Below are positions 34,535-44,042 of a stretch of 64,000 bases of DNA, piece by piece (positions within the stretch are counted from its first letter, which is position 1; each line of letters opens with the position of its first letter). The position numbers were made by a program, and so were the translations under genes. A model generated the notes under the pieces. That model worked only from the letters and a program-made list of their open reading frames with translations. It made no database searches and was not told the origin of the DNA. The stretch is from Sphingobium abikonense NBRC 16140. Lineage in GTDB: Bacteria > Pseudomonadota > Alphaproteobacteria > Sphingomonadales > Sphingomonadaceae. The stretch covers positions 283,644 to 347,643 of the forward strand of contig NZ_BCYT01000002.1 in assembly GCF_001598335.1 (NCBI RefSeq). Direction: 5' to 3'.

Positions 34535-36919
34535 ATGGACGAGCTACTTCAGGAATTTATCTCAGAAACGCAGGAAACGCTGGAGGCTCTGGCGGGCGAG
34601 GTCGTGGCCTGGGAAGCGGATCCGTCGGATCGCGACCGGCTGGACGCGATCTTCCGATTTTTCCACACCGTCAAGGGCAGTTGCGGCTTTCTGAACCTGC
34701 CCCGGTTCGAGCGGCTGAGCCATGCGGCCGAAGATGTGCTGGCCGACATCCGCGCCGGCGAGCGGCAGGCCGATCCCGTGACGGTGAGCGCGGTGCTGGG
34801 CCTGATGGACCGGATTGGCGAGCTGACGGAAGCCGTCGCCATGGGGGCGGCCCTGCCCAACGAGAATGACGATTATCTGATCGCGGCGCTCAATACCCCG
34901 CCCGGCGCCGGTGCGGACCAAGTCCCCGCCGCCGAACCAGTCGAGGGCGAAGCCGCGCCGGTATCGGTCGCGCGGCCCCAAGCGCCGCAAGCCGCCCCGC
35001 GCACGATCCGCCTGCCATTAAGCCTGATCGACCAGTTGATGAACGGCGTGTCGGACATGGTGCTGGCGCGCAATGAAATGTCGCGCAAATTGCGCGATCG
35101 CAGCAGCGACGCGGAACTCGACACTGTGTTCGAGCGCCTGTCCACATGTGTCGCCGATATGCGCGACGTCATTTCCAAGACGCGGATGCAGCGCGTCGAT
35201 CGCCTGTTTGCCGCGATCCCGCGCATGGTCCGGGATCTGGGCCGCGACCTGGGCAAGCGAATCGACCTGACGCTGGAGGGCGGCGATGTCGAAATGGACC
35301 GCGAGATGGTGGAGATGGTCGTCGACCCGCTCACCCATATCGTGCGCAACAGCATCGACCATGGTATCGAAACGCCCGAACGCCGCCGCACGGCCGGCAA
35401 GCCGGAGGCGGGACGCCTTCGCGTCGAGGCGCGCCAGTCTGGCAATCAGATCGTCATCATGATCAGCGACGATGGCGCGGGGATCGATACCGGCAGGCTG
35501 GTGGACAAGGCGATCGCTGCCGGCCGCCTGACGCCTGATGCTGCCGCGCGCCTGACCGAGCAGGAAAAGCTCGACCTCATCTTCATGGCCGGGCTGTCGA
35601 CCGCGCAGCAGGTGACGGCAATTTCCGGCCGGGGGGTCGGCATGGATGTGGTCCGCGCCAATGTGGAGCGGATCGGCGGCGTCATCGCGCTGGACAATCA
35701 TCCCGGCCAGGGATTGTGCATCACGCTGCGCGTGCCGCTGACGCTGACCATCATTCCGGGCTTGATCGTGCGCGCCGGTGGTCAGCATTTCGCGATCCCG
35801 CGCGCCGCAGTCGTCGAAATCCTGCACGACAATAATGACATGCTACAGATCAGCGAAGTGGGCGGCGCCAAGATCGCGACGATCCGCGCCGTGCGCCATT
35901 CGATGGTGGATCTGGAAGCGGTGCTGGGCATGGAAAAACTGCCGCAGCCTGGACCCCGCGCGATCATGGTCGTGCGATCGAGCACGGGCATGCCCTTTGC
36001 CCTGGGCGTTGCCGCCGTGGACAATCATGAGGAACTGGTCATTCGCCCCGCCTCTCCCCTGGTGATGGCGAGCGGCGTCTATGCCGGCATGACCCTGCCG
36101 GACAATGGCCGGCCGATGCTGCTGCTGGATGCGGCGGGTCTGGCCAGTGTCGCGCGCCTGCCCAACATCGTCGAGGATGATGCCGCGCGCCGGCAGGAGG
36201 ACGAGAGCGAAGCCGCCGGCGTCGAAATGGTGGCCGCGCTGCGTTTCGAGGAATTGTCGGGCGAACGCCGCCTGCTCAAATTGTCGCTGATCGAACGGGT
36301 CGAGGATATCGACACCAGCCTGTTCGGAAAATCCGCCGGTCAGGCCTTCGTCCGGCTCGACGGGCGACTGGTGACGGTCGTCAACGGCCATAGCCGCTTT
36401 GCCGGGGACAAGGTCTGCGCGCTGCGCCTGCGCGATGGCGAGCAGGAAACCTGCTATCCGGTCGCTGCGGTGCTCGATATCGTCCAGATGCCGCTGGTGC
36501 CCGACATGGTCGCCCTGCACGGTTTGCTGAGCGGCGTGTCCGTGATCGACGGCGAGCATCTCGAAGTGCTGAATCCCTTTGCGCTGTTCGCATCGCTGCC
36601 GCAGGAAAGGCCGGACCCCGCCCGTCAGGGACGCTGCATCCTGGTCGAAAGCGAGGACGGATGGACGCGCGAAATCCTGGCGCCCCTGCTGCGGCAGGCC
36701 GGTCATGACGTGACGCTGGGCCTGCCGGCCGACACATCGGTCGACCCGCGCGACATCATCCTGTGCAACGGCCCCGACACGGCGCAGGCCGGCGAAATGC
36801 TGGGTTGTCGCGTCGTGCAGTTGCGCGCGTCGCCACGCGCGGCGGGGCCGCAGGACGGCAGCATCTATCGATATGATCAGGATGCGCTGATGGCCGCCAT
36901 CGGCGGCAGGCAGGGGTAA
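34535..36919 (+). CDS. cheA: Chemotaxis histidine kinase CheA with C-terminal pseudo-receiver
   Basis: 794 residues. HPt domain with phospho-His H44 in F-H-T-V-K-G-S-C; a short linker with no obvious P2 domain; the dimer/kinase core with N box H-I-V-R-N-S-I-D-H-G near 267, G1 D-D-G-A-G-I-D near 311 and G2 G-R-G-V-G-M-D near 366; a CheW-like domain from about 400 and a second such stretch near 570-650. Residues about 698-794 resemble a receiver domain, but the phospho-acceptor position in I-I-L-C-N-G is N745. ATG 34535 is preferred to GTG/ATG 34499. It leads cheA-W-Y-B-R. Confidence 0.9.
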   Translation: MDELLQEFISETQETLEALAGEVVAWEADPSDRDRLDAIFRFFHTVKGSCGFLNLPRFERLSHAAEDVLADIRAGERQADPVTVSAVLGLMDRIGELTEAVAMGAALPNENDDYLIAALNTPPGAGADQVPAAEPVEGEAAPVSVARPQAPQAAPRTIRLPLSLIDQLMNGVSDMVLARNEMSRKLRDRSSDAELDTVFERLSTCVADMRDVISKTRMQRVDRLFAAIPRMVRDLGRDLGKRIDLTLEGGDVEMDREMVEMVVDPLTHIVRNSIDHGIETPERRRTAGKPEAGRLRVEARQSGNQIVIMISDDGAGIDTGRLVDKAIAAGRLTPDAAARLTEQEKLDLIFMAGLSTAQQVTAISGRGVGMDVVRANVERIGGVIALDNHPGQGLCITLRVPLTLTIIPGLIVRAGGQHFAIPRAAVVEILHDNNDMLQISEVGGAKIATIRAVRHSMVDLEAVLGMEKLPQPGPRAIMVVRSSTGMPFALGVAAVDNHEELVIRPASPLVMASGVYAGMTLPDNGRPMLLLDAAGLASVARLPNIVEDDAARRQEDESEAAGVEMVAALRFEELSGERRLLKLSLIERVEDIDTSLFGKSAGQAFVRLDGRLVTVVNGHSRFAGDKVCALRLRDGEQETCYPVAAVLDIVQMPLVPDMVALHGLLSGVSVIDGEHLEVLNPFALFASLPQERPDPARQGRCILVESEDGWTREILAPLLRQAGHDVTLGLPADTSVDPRDIILCNGPDTAQAGEMLGCRVVQLRASPRAAGPQDGSIYRYDQDALMAAIGGRQG

Positions 36920-36924
36920 GCGAT

Positions 36925-37362
36925 ATGGACAATCTCTATCTGTTCGCGATCCTGGCGGGCACGCGCGTCGCGGTGGACGCCGGCGAAGTCGAGGCGGTGG
37001 TCAGGCTGACCGATATTTCCCCGGTGCCCGGCATGGGCGCGCATGTCGCTGGCCTGTCGGCGTTGCGCAGCCGGGTGCTCACCATCGTCGACGTCGCTGC
37101 GATCGTGCACGGGCGACCAACGCCGGCCGACCAGCGCGGATTGGCGATCATCGCCGATATCAGCGGCCACAGTTACGGGCTGATGCTGGACAGCGTATCG
37201 GACATATGCCGCGTGCCCGAAGGAGCGGTGCCGTTGCGCGGGCAACTGGATTCCGCTTGGGCGCCCTATGCCAGCGCGATCGTGGAACATGACGGGCATC
37301 CCTGGCTGCTGGTGTCGCTGTCGGCGTTCATCGAGAGCGCATCGACCGCGCAGGCGGCCTGA
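36925..37362 (+). CDS. cheW: CheW coupling protein
   Basis: 145 residues forming one CheW (SH3-like double beta-barrel) domain. It starts L-Y-L-F-A-I-L-A-G-T-R-V-A-V and contains R-V-L-T-I-V-D and V-S-D-I-C-R-V-P. CheW links receptors to CheA. It is 5 bp after cheA, with ATG 36925, consistent with one transcript. It lacks a long N-terminal extension, so it is shorter than E. coli CheW (167). Confidence 0.9.
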   Translation: MDNLYLFAILAGTRVAVDAGEVEAVVRLTDISPVPGMGAHVAGLSALRSRVLTIVDVAAIVHGRPTPADQRGLAIIADISGHSYGLMLDSVSDICRVPEGAVPLRGQLDSAWAPYASAIVEHDGHPWLLVSLSAFIESASTAQAA

Positions 37363-37460
37363 AGCCGCGTCCATGATGCGCTGTACTACATGTTTACCAA
37401 ATACTCGCTTTTACTGACTAAATCCCCGTCAACGGGAAGCACGTATTAAAGGGACGCTCC

Positions 37461-37826
37461 ATGAAGAACTGCCTCGTCGTCGACGATTCGAAGGTTATCC
37501 GCAAGGTGGCCCGGCATATATTGGAATCGCTCGACCTGTCGGTCAGCGAAGCCGTGGACGGCCAGGATGCGCTGACCCAGTGCGAAGCGGCGGCGCCAGA
37601 CGTCGTCCTGCTCGACTGGAACATGCCGATCATGAGCGGGATGGAATTTCTCCAGGCCCTGTCCAGCGCCAAGATGACCGCCCGGCCCAAGATCATATTC
37701 TGCACCACCGAAAATGGCATCAGCCACATCAAGGCGGCGGTGGATGCCGGGGCCGACGAATATGTGATGAAGCCGTTCGACCGCGAAACGCTGGAAAGCA
37801 AATTGTCGATCGTGGGGATCATTTAG
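37461..37826 (+). CDS. cheY: Response regulator CheY
   Basis: 121-residue single receiver domain. Acidic pocket D8-D9 in V-V-D-D-S, phospho-acceptor D52 in L-L-D-W-N-M-P, conserved Thr in F-C-T-T-E, and Lys in V-M-K-P-F-D. Such proteins bind the flagellar switch. An AAAGGGACG site precedes ATG 37461. The 98-bp gap before it could hold a second promoter, but I cannot define one. Confidence 0.93.
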   Translation: MKNCLVVDDSKVIRKVARHILESLDLSVSEAVDGQDALTQCEAAAPDVVLLDWNMPIMSGMEFLQALSSAKMTARPKIIFCTTENGISHIKAAVDAGADEYVMKPFDRETLESKLSIVGII

Positions 37827-37895
37827 CAGCCCGGTCTTCGTGCCGTTTCAAAGGAGCCCTGTCCCGCCTTCGTCCTTCGTCCAGGAAGTTTTCCG

Positions 37896-38981
37896 ATGTC
37901 CAGTGCGCCGATCATGACCAGCCCCAGCCGTGCGTCGCGGCCAATCCGCACGCTGGTCGTTGATGATTCGGTCGTGGTGCGCACGGTGATCGAGCGCATC
38001 CTGAACGGCAATGACCGCTATGTCGTGGTCAACAAGAGCAGCAGCGCCGAGCAGGCGCTCGCCTTTCTGTCGGGAAACAGTGTCGACCTGATATTGCTGG
38101 ATATCGAATTGCCGGGCCAGAGCGGCCTGGCGGCGCTGCCGGCGATCATGCAGGCGGGCGCTGGCGTCAAGGTCGCGATCCTGTCGGGCAAGTGCGAGGA
38201 AGGCAGCGCCGCGGCAGTCGAGGCGCTGGCGCTGGGCGCGAGCGATATTCTGTCCAAGCCGGGCAGCGGCAGCTTTGGCGAACAATTCCCCCAGGCGCTG
38301 GTCGAGCGGCTGAACCGCCTGTTCGACACGGATGCGCAACCCGTGTCGCCGCCCGTAGCGCAGCCCCCGGCGCGCCCGGTTCGGCATGAAGCAAACAAGC
38401 CGCTCGCCTGTCTGGGGATCGGCGCGTCGACCGGCGGCATCCATGCGCTGGGCCAACTGCTTGACGGACTGGACGCGCCGCTGGGCGTACCGATCCTGCT
38501 GACGCAGCATCTGCCCCTGAGCTTCACCGTCTATTTCGCGCAACAGCTGGCGCGGATGACCAGCCTGCGGGTCAAGGTGGCGGAAACCGGCGACCTGCTG
38601 GCGCCGGACATGATTTACGTCGCGCCTGGCGACGCCAATCTGCAAGTGCGCAAGGGGCTGCACGGGCGCGTCACGATCCAGCTGAACCCCGAACGCACGC
38701 CGGCGGGCAATCTGCCGGGTGTCGACCCGATGTTCGCCAGCATGGCTGAAGCCTTTGGCGCGGGCGCGGCGGGGATCGTCCTGACGGGCATGGGGCGTGA
38801 CGGAACCGTCGGCGCACGCGACATCGTCGCAGCCGGCGGATGGATCGTCGCGCAGGATGAAGCGAGCAGCGTGGTATGGGGGATGCCGGGATCGGTAGCG
38901 GGCGAGGGCCTGAGCTGCGCGGTGATGGCGCCCAGAGAAATGATGGCGTTTGTCGCGCGCCGAGGAAAGGGTGTGGCTTGA
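37896..38981 (+). CDS. cheB: Chemotaxis methylesterase CheB
   Basis: 361 residues. Receiver domain (about 17-135) with V-V-D-D-S and D69 in L-L-D-I-E, where the usual M-P is replaced by L-P. The methylesterase domain (about 165-355) has the catalytic Ser in G-A-S-T-G-G, His in L-L-T-Q-H-L-P and Asp in G-M-G-R-D-G. It removes methyl groups from MCPs. The stop overlaps cheR start by one base (TGATG). Confidence 0.95.
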   Translation: MSSAPIMTSPSRASRPIRTLVVDDSVVVRTVIERILNGNDRYVVVNKSSSAEQALAFLSGNSVDLILLDIELPGQSGLAALPAIMQAGAGVKVAILSGKCEEGSAAAVEALALGASDILSKPGSGSFGEQFPQALVERLNRLFDTDAQPVSPPVAQPPARPVRHEANKPLACLGIGASTGGIHALGQLLDGLDAPLGVPILLTQHLPLSFTVYFAQQLARMTSLRVKVAETGDLLAPDMIYVAPGDANLQVRKGLHGRVTIQLNPERTPAGNLPGVDPMFASMAEAFGAGAAGIVLTGMGRDGTVGARDIVAAGGWIVAQDEASSVVWGMPGSVAGEGLSCAVMAPREMMAFVARRGKGVA

Positions 38982-39853
38982 TGACGGTTGGTGCGTCCGA
39001 TTCGCAGCAGGGTGCTGCCCGCATCCTGTCCGCCTTGCTGGAAGCGCGCACGGGACAGACTTTGTCCGAAGGGCGCGCCTGGCGGATGGAAACGGCGCTG
39101 CGCCCGGTGCTGCGCGATCATGGGCTGGACGATATCGACGCGCTGACGGCGCGGCTGTTGCGCAAGGGCGATAGCGGGCTGGAACAGGCCGTGGTGGAGG
39201 CGCTGCTCAACAATGAAAGCAGCTTCTTTCGCGACCTTCAGCTGTTCGACATGCTGCAAAGCCGGATTTTGCCCCATTTGCACGAAAGCCGATCCAACCG
39301 GGTGCTGCGGATCTGGAGCGCGGGCTGTTCGACGGGGCAGGAAGCCTATTCGCTTGCCATTCAGCTGCGCAACGCCTGGTCGCGCTGGAATGGCTGGCAG
39401 ATCGAGATACTGGCGACCGACATTTCCGGCCGCGCGATCGAACAGGCGCAATCGGGCATCTATTCCCAGATGGACGTGCAGCGCGGGCTGTCGATCGGCG
39501 ATCTGATCAAATGGTTCGAACCGCATGGCGATGACTGGCGCGCCAGCCCCGAATTGCGGCGGATGATCCGTTTCCGGCAAGACAATCTGTTCGATGCGCG
39601 CGAACCGACCGGTGAATATGACCTGCTGTTGTGCCGTAACGTTCTCCTCTATTTCACACCCGAACGGCGCAAGGCGGTGCTGACGTTGCTGGGGCGTCAC
39701 AGCCATGCCGGATCGATATTGCTGCTGGGTGCGGGGGAAACGGTGATCGGCCAGGGCGACGATTTCATCGCCCATGGCGATTTCCGGGGCGGCTATGCGC
39801 GACAGGCGGCCGTGACGGCGCAGCATGTCGCGGGAATGCGGCGCGCTGGCTGA
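38981..39853 (+). CDS. cheR: Chemotaxis methyltransferase CheR
   Basis: 290 residues. N-terminal helical domain, then N-E-S-S-F-F-R-D near 83 and the SAM site I-W-S-A-G-C-S-T-G-Q-E-A-Y-S-L near 113, followed by D-L-L-L-C-R-N-V-L-L-Y-F. CheR methylates glutamates of MCPs. It starts at ATG 38981, translationally coupled to cheB; the longer frame beginning at 38876 would run through cheB and is rejected. Confidence 0.95.
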   Translation: MTVGASDSQQGAARILSALLEARTGQTLSEGRAWRMETALRPVLRDHGLDDIDALTARLLRKGDSGLEQAVVEALLNNESSFFRDLQLFDMLQSRILPHLHESRSNRVLRIWSAGCSTGQEAYSLAIQLRNAWSRWNGWQIEILATDISGRAIEQAQSGIYSQMDVQRGLSIGDLIKWFEPHGDDWRASPELRRMIRFRQDNLFDAREPTGEYDLLLCRNVLLYFTPERRKAVLTLLGRHSHAGSILLLGAGETVIGQGDDFIAHGDFRGGYARQAAVTAQHVAGMRRAG

Positions 39854-39982
39854 CCGCGCAGGCGGGCATGTGCCCATACTTGATTGCATCGCGGGACTGC
39901 GTCATGGTCGACGCAGGCCCATGTCGTTCGACCGGCCGGAAGGGCGCGATGACCGACTAGTGAAGCAGACTGGCGTTTTCCG

Positions 39983-40681
39983 ATGAGCGATGTGCCGATG
40001 ATCGAAACGCCGTCGCCCAATTTCGACGAGCGCAAGTCGCCGGTGTCGATGCTGGTGCTGCATTATACCGGCATGCGCGACGCCCAGAGCGCGATCGCCT
40101 GGCTCGCAAGCCCGGAATCCAAGGTGTCGGCCCATTATGTCGTGTGCGAGGATGGGCAGATCATCCGCATGGTCGATGAGGCCAAGCGCGCCTGGCATGC
40201 GGGCCGGTCGCACTGGCGCGGCATCAATGACGTCAATTCCGCCAGCATCGGCATAGAGATCGTCAATCCGGGCCATGAATGGGGCTATCGACCCTTTCCG
40301 CAGGCGCAGATCGGCGCGCTCATTCCGCTGATGCACGATATCGTCCAGCGCCATGGCATCACCCGGGGCAATATCGTCGGGCATAGTGACGTGGCGCCCG
40401 CGCGCAAGCAGGACCCCGGCGAGCTGTTTCCCTGGGGGCAATTGGCGCGGTTGCGCCTGGCCCTGCCGCGCCCGACGCGCAACCTGATGGACCCGCTGTG
40501 GACCGACAGCGCCTTTCTGCTGGCGCTGGAGCGGTTCGGCTATGACATTGCCGAGCCGGACGCTGCGGTCATCGCCTTTCAGCGGCGGTTCCGCCCGGAA
40601 CTGATCGACGGCGTGATCGACGGCGAATGCCGCGCGATATTGCTCGCGCTTCTGCTGCCCAAGCCGCGCGGCGACGAATAG
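39983..40681 (+). CDS. N-acetylmuramoyl-L-alanine amidase (AmiD-like)
   Basis: 232 residues. The Amidase_2 domain has zinc ligands in V-L-H-Y-T-G near 27, in the A-W-H-A-G segment, and in V-G-H-S-D-V-A-P near 132; K-Q-D-P-G supports this. A C-terminal peptidoglycan-binding module ends near F-Q-R-R-F-R-P-E. It cuts the MurNAc-L-Ala bond and may recycle anhydro-muropeptides. There is no signal peptide, so a cytoplasmic AmpD-type role is likely. It precedes rnpB. Confidence 0.9.
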   Translation: MSDVPMIETPSPNFDERKSPVSMLVLHYTGMRDAQSAIAWLASPESKVSAHYVVCEDGQIIRMVDEAKRAWHAGRSHWRGINDVNSASIGIEIVNPGHEWGYRPFPQAQIGALIPLMHDIVQRHGITRGNIVGHSDVAPARKQDPGELFPWGQLARLRLALPRPTRNLMDPLWTDSAFLLALERFGYDIAEPDAAVIAFQRRFRPELIDGVIDGECRAILLALLLPKPRGDE

Positions 40682-40721
40682 CCAGGTGACGGGACGGCAA
40701 AAGCGCGCTAGGGCGCTGGAC

Positions 40722-41108
40722 GCCAGAGGGCCGGGCGGCCGCGGCGTGGCGGGTAACTTCCACGGCGAGGAAAGTCCGGGCTTCACGAAATGACGGTGCC
40801 GGCTAACGGCCGGCTGGAGCGATCCAAGGGACAGTGCAACAGAAAGCAGGTCGCTAAGGCCTAGGCCCAGCGAAATTGAAAGGGTGCGGTAAGAGCGCAC
40901 CGCGTCTGCGGCAACGCAAGACGGCACGGTAAACCCCACCGGAAGCAAGACCGAATAGGGGCGGCGCGCAGCGTCATGCTGCTAGGCAGATTTCGGCCGA
41001 GACCGCCCGGGTTGGTTGCTGGAGGAACGGAGCAATCCGTTCCCTAGAGGAATGGTCGCCCATCCTTCGCAAGAAGGGGGACAGAACCCGGCTTACAGGC
41101 CCTCTGGC
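40722..41108 (+). ncRNA. rnpB: RNase P RNA, class A
   Basis: The 5' GCCAGAGGGCC pairs perfectly with the 3' GGCCCTCTGGC (P1). Between them are the CRI-type GAGGAAAGTCCGGGC at 40767 onward, the conserved ACAGAACCCGGCTTA near the 3' end and GCAACAGAAAG, all hallmarks of bacterial RNase P RNA. About 387 nt. It processes tRNA 5' ends. Confidence 0.95.
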
Positions 41109-41164
41109 ATTTGATTTTCCTGTCTTTTCATGCTGCATGGACCATGGACCATGCGGGGGTGACG

Positions 41165-43084
41165 ATGAAGCTATGGGGTTGGGCGCTGGCGTGCGTGCTG
41201 GCGGCAGGGACGGCGCAGGCGCAGGAACAGCCGACGCAAAGCGTGCAGCAGATTTTCGATGCCGCCGCCGCGGCCACGGGCAAGGGCGATCATGCCGCCG
41301 CCGCCGCGATGCTCGCGACGCTGGAGCAGCGGGTCAAGAATCCGCGCAGCCTGGCCATTGTTCGTCTGCGCAGGGGCATGGCGCTGGGGGAAATGCGCCG
41401 CTGGAAGGAAGCGCGGCCGCTGTTGGAACAGGCGCTGGCGGCCCTGCCGATGGATGACCGCAGTCTGGATATCGACCGGGGACAGGCCCTGCGCGCGCTG
41501 GGAAGGCTGGAATTGCATGACCTCGATTATGAGGCGGCATTCGACTATTATGACCGGTCGCTGGCGGTCGCGATTGACCCGTCCGAACGCATCGCCAGCC
41601 TGCTGGGCAAGGCGCAGGCAGGCACCTTCATCGATGCGAACCGTGCGCTGGCCGATGCCGATGCCGCAGCGGCGCTGATCGAGCAAAGCGCCAAGGGCGA
41701 CAAATCGGCCGCTGGCTATGCCGCGTCCATGCGCGGGCAGCCGCTGCTTAATCTGGGTCGCTTTTTCGAGGCGGAGCAAGCGTTCGCGAGGACAGTCGCG
41801 GCTGAAGGCGGTCTGTCGCGCAAAGCCAATTATGACGATCTGGTCGCGCGATCCAACGCCTCCATCGCCGCGCTGCTGGCCGGGCACCGGGACAAGGCGC
41901 AACAATATCTGCTCTACACCGGCGCGGGTCGAATGGAGAAACAGGATTTCGGGATTGGCGCAGACATGGCTTTGCCCATTTGCGGCGAAGACGGCATCAA
42001 GCCCGACGATATGGCGGTAGTCGAGTTCGGCATCGCCGATGACGGGACCGTCAGCTACGCCCGGCCGATATACGGGTCGCGCCCTGGCGCCATGCCGCTG
42101 ACGTTTGCGCGCGCGGTGCAGAACTGGACCTGGCGTCCCGAAGAGGTGGCGCAAATTCCCTGGCTGTTTCGATTGGTGACGCGCCTGGAACTGCGCTGTT
42201 CCACCAGCGAAGGCGGACCGTCGCTGGCCGATGGCGCGCGCGCGGCGTTTCGCGACTGGGTCGAGAGCCAGGGCGTTCAGCCCTATCTGGCAGACGCTGG
42301 ATCGGAAGCGCAGCGGCGCGCGATGCTGGTCGCCGAACTTGAACGGCGACGCGCAAACGCGACCAATCCGCTGGCGCAGGCCCTGCTGCTATCGGACCTG
42401 CTGGAAAATCCGCTGGTGACCGGCGCGACAGCGGAGGCGTGCAAAGCGCAATTGCGGTCCTTGCTGGACGCGGCGAGAGCACCGGCGCCGGTCCGGCTGT
42501 GGGCGGATTGGCTGTCGCGCAGGAGCGGCTCTGACGAACTGGACGCCAATGCCTATGCCGCCGATCCGGCCGCCTATGCGCGCGCCCAGTTACTGAACTA
42601 TGACCGGCCGCAATCGCGGCGCCGGCGACGGGACCCGGCGATACTGGATCGCATCATCGCCGATTCGCGGCTGGCGCAGGATGATCCGCTGCGGGTTGCG
42701 GCATTGATGCGGCGAGCGTCGGTTCGGGCGGCGGCGAAGGATTTTGCCGGCGCGCGGGCCGATTATCAGGCGACCGGGCTGACCGAACAGCAATGTTCCA
42801 TCGTCGATGCGCAGCCCATGTTGCGCGGGGTCAATGTGTCCAGCAACGACTATCCTACCGACATGGTGCGTCTGGGCATAGAAGGGTGGACGCGGGTTCA
42901 GCATGATGTGTCGGCTGACGGCAAGGTCTTGAATGCGCGGGTGATTGCCGCCTATCCGCCGATCGTGTTCAGCCCCAATGGCGTCGCGCTGATGTCGCGG
43001 GCGAAATTCGAGCAGACTTATCGCCCCGATGGCGCGATGGGTTGTGGCGGCAGTGTCGGCACTATCCGTTTCGTTAATCCTTGA
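41165..43084 (+). CDS. TPR protein with TonB C-terminal domains
   Basis: 639 residues. Signal peptide ends A-Q-A-Q near residue 20. The N-terminal half (to about 250) is helical with tetratricopeptide-like spacing. A TonB-CTD-like segment lies near 290-350 (I-A-D-D-G-T-V-S-Y-A-R-P, with W-R-P at its end), and a second at the C-terminus, G-I-E-G-W-T-R-V-Q-H-D-V-S-A-D-G-K-V. ATG 41165 is chosen over 41111. Such periplasmic proteins are common in sphingomonads; I do not assign a partner. It follows rnpB by 56 bp. Confidence 0.8.
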   Translation: MKLWGWALACVLAAGTAQAQEQPTQSVQQIFDAAAAATGKGDHAAAAAMLATLEQRVKNPRSLAIVRLRRGMALGEMRRWKEARPLLEQALAALPMDDRSLDIDRGQALRALGRLELHDLDYEAAFDYYDRSLAVAIDPSERIASLLGKAQAGTFIDANRALADADAAAALIEQSAKGDKSAAGYAASMRGQPLLNLGRFFEAEQAFARTVAAEGGLSRKANYDDLVARSNASIAALLAGHRDKAQQYLLYTGAGRMEKQDFGIGADMALPICGEDGIKPDDMAVVEFGIADDGTVSYARPIYGSRPGAMPLTFARAVQNWTWRPEEVAQIPWLFRLVTRLELRCSTSEGGPSLADGARAAFRDWVESQGVQPYLADAGSEAQRRAMLVAELERRRANATNPLAQALLLSDLLENPLVTGATAEACKAQLRSLLDAARAPAPVRLWADWLSRRSGSDELDANAYAADPAAYARAQLLNYDRPQSRRRRRDPAILDRIIADSRLAQDDPLRVAALMRRASVRAAAKDFAGARADYQATGLTEQQCSIVDAQPMLRGVNVSSNDYPTDMVRLGIEGWTRVQHDVSADGKVLNARVIAAYPPIVFSPNGVALMSRAKFEQTYRPDGAMGCGGSVGTIRFVNP

Positions 43085-43129
43085 TGGCGGCCCGCACTGG
43101 TATTCAGCGCGCACATTTCCTAATTTGCC

Positions 43130-43681
43130 ATGATGGCAAGACAGGGTCGATCCAATGACTGGGGCTTTCCCCGGTGGCGCAGCTATGGCGCGGCGCGCGA
43201 GGCGCAGCAGGTGCGGCTATGTGACCGCCATGGTTGTGAAAAGCCGGGGGAGTGTCCGGCGCCCAAATCCCCCAATAGCCCGGAACGCTGGTATTTCTGT
43301 TCGGACCATGCGGCAGAATATAACCGGAACTGGGATTATTTTCAGGGGCTGGACCAGGAAGAGCGCGAACAGCGCGAACGGGCGGAACGGCGCGACGCCA
43401 GCGGTTTTCAGTCGAGCGCCTATCATGGCTGGGGCGGGCCGGGCGATGGCAGCCGCTCACGCGATGAACTCCACGCCTTGAAAGCGCTGGAGCTGGAGGA
43501 CGACGCCAGTTTCGAGACGGTGAAGAAAAGCTGGCGGCGGCTGGCGAAGGAAAATCACCCGGACGTAAAGCCGGGTGATGCCGAGGCTGCGGTGCGGTTT
43601 CAGGCGATCCAGGCCGCCTATGAAGTGCTGCGCGCCGCCGAGGAGCGGCGGACGTGGAAGCCGCGCGCGGCGGCCGACTGA
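43130..43681 (+). CDS. DnaJ-domain protein with N-terminal Cys cluster
   Basis: 183 residues. The C-terminal J domain (about 115-175) has helix II ending K-E-N-H-P-D-V-K with the HPD loop that activates DnaK. The N-terminal half has C31-x4-C36-x5-C42 and C57 with His nearby (D-R-H, S-D-H), which could bind zinc. Between them is an acidic stretch rich in Glu/Arg. No G/F-rich region, so it is a type III J protein. The partner is unknown. Confidence 0.88.
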   Translation: MMARQGRSNDWGFPRWRSYGAAREAQQVRLCDRHGCEKPGECPAPKSPNSPERWYFCSDHAAEYNRNWDYFQGLDQEEREQRERAERRDASGFQSSAYHGWGGPGDGSRSRDELHALKALELEDDASFETVKKSWRRLAKENHPDVKPGDAEAAVRFQAIQAAYEVLRAAEERRTWKPRAAAD

Positions 43682-43692
43682 AAGACAGGAGC

Positions 43693-44007
43693 GTGAAGGA
43701 TCATGTCCGATCGAACTGGCAGCAGGCCGTGCTGGTCTGCCGCAAATGCTCCAAAAAGGTCGGCGGTGGGTTTGGCCCGGATGGCGACGAACGCCTGGCC
43801 AAGGCATTGCGCCGGCATTTGTCGCTCAAGAAAGGGCGCAAGGCCGCGGCGGGAATTGTCGAGGTGAATTGCCTTGGCATCTGTCCCAAGGGCGCGGTCA
43901 CGGTGGTGAATGGCGCGGACAGCCGCGATTGGCTGTTGGTCCGTCCCAAGGCTGACCTCGACATGCTGGCGCAGCAATTGGGGCTGGCCGCGGCGCGGGA
44001 TCGTTAA
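43693..44007 (+). CDS. (2Fe-2S) thioredoxin-like ferredoxin
   Basis: 104 residues. L-V-C-R-K-C-S-K-K and V-N-C-L-G-I-C-P-K-G-A-V supply four cysteines in C-x2-C and C-x3-C arrangement, typical of the thioredoxin-like 2Fe-2S family. GTG 43693 follows AGGA; the frame is also open back to GTG 43654 over the dnaJ-like gene. Redox partner unknown. It may be co-transcribed with the J protein just upstream. Confidence 0.8.
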   Translation: MKDHVRSNWQQAVLVCRKCSKKVGGGFGPDGDERLAKALRRHLSLKKGRKAAAGIVEVNCLGICPKGAVTVVNGADSRDWLLVRPKADLDMLAQQLGLAAARDR

Positions 44008-44042
44008 TCACATCCTTACCATCTGCCCCCTATCGAGGCGGC

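Noticed and set aside
39897..39916. Hairpin CTGCGTC/GACGCAG as a terminator after cheR
   Set aside because: Short stem with no T run; left out as a terminator.
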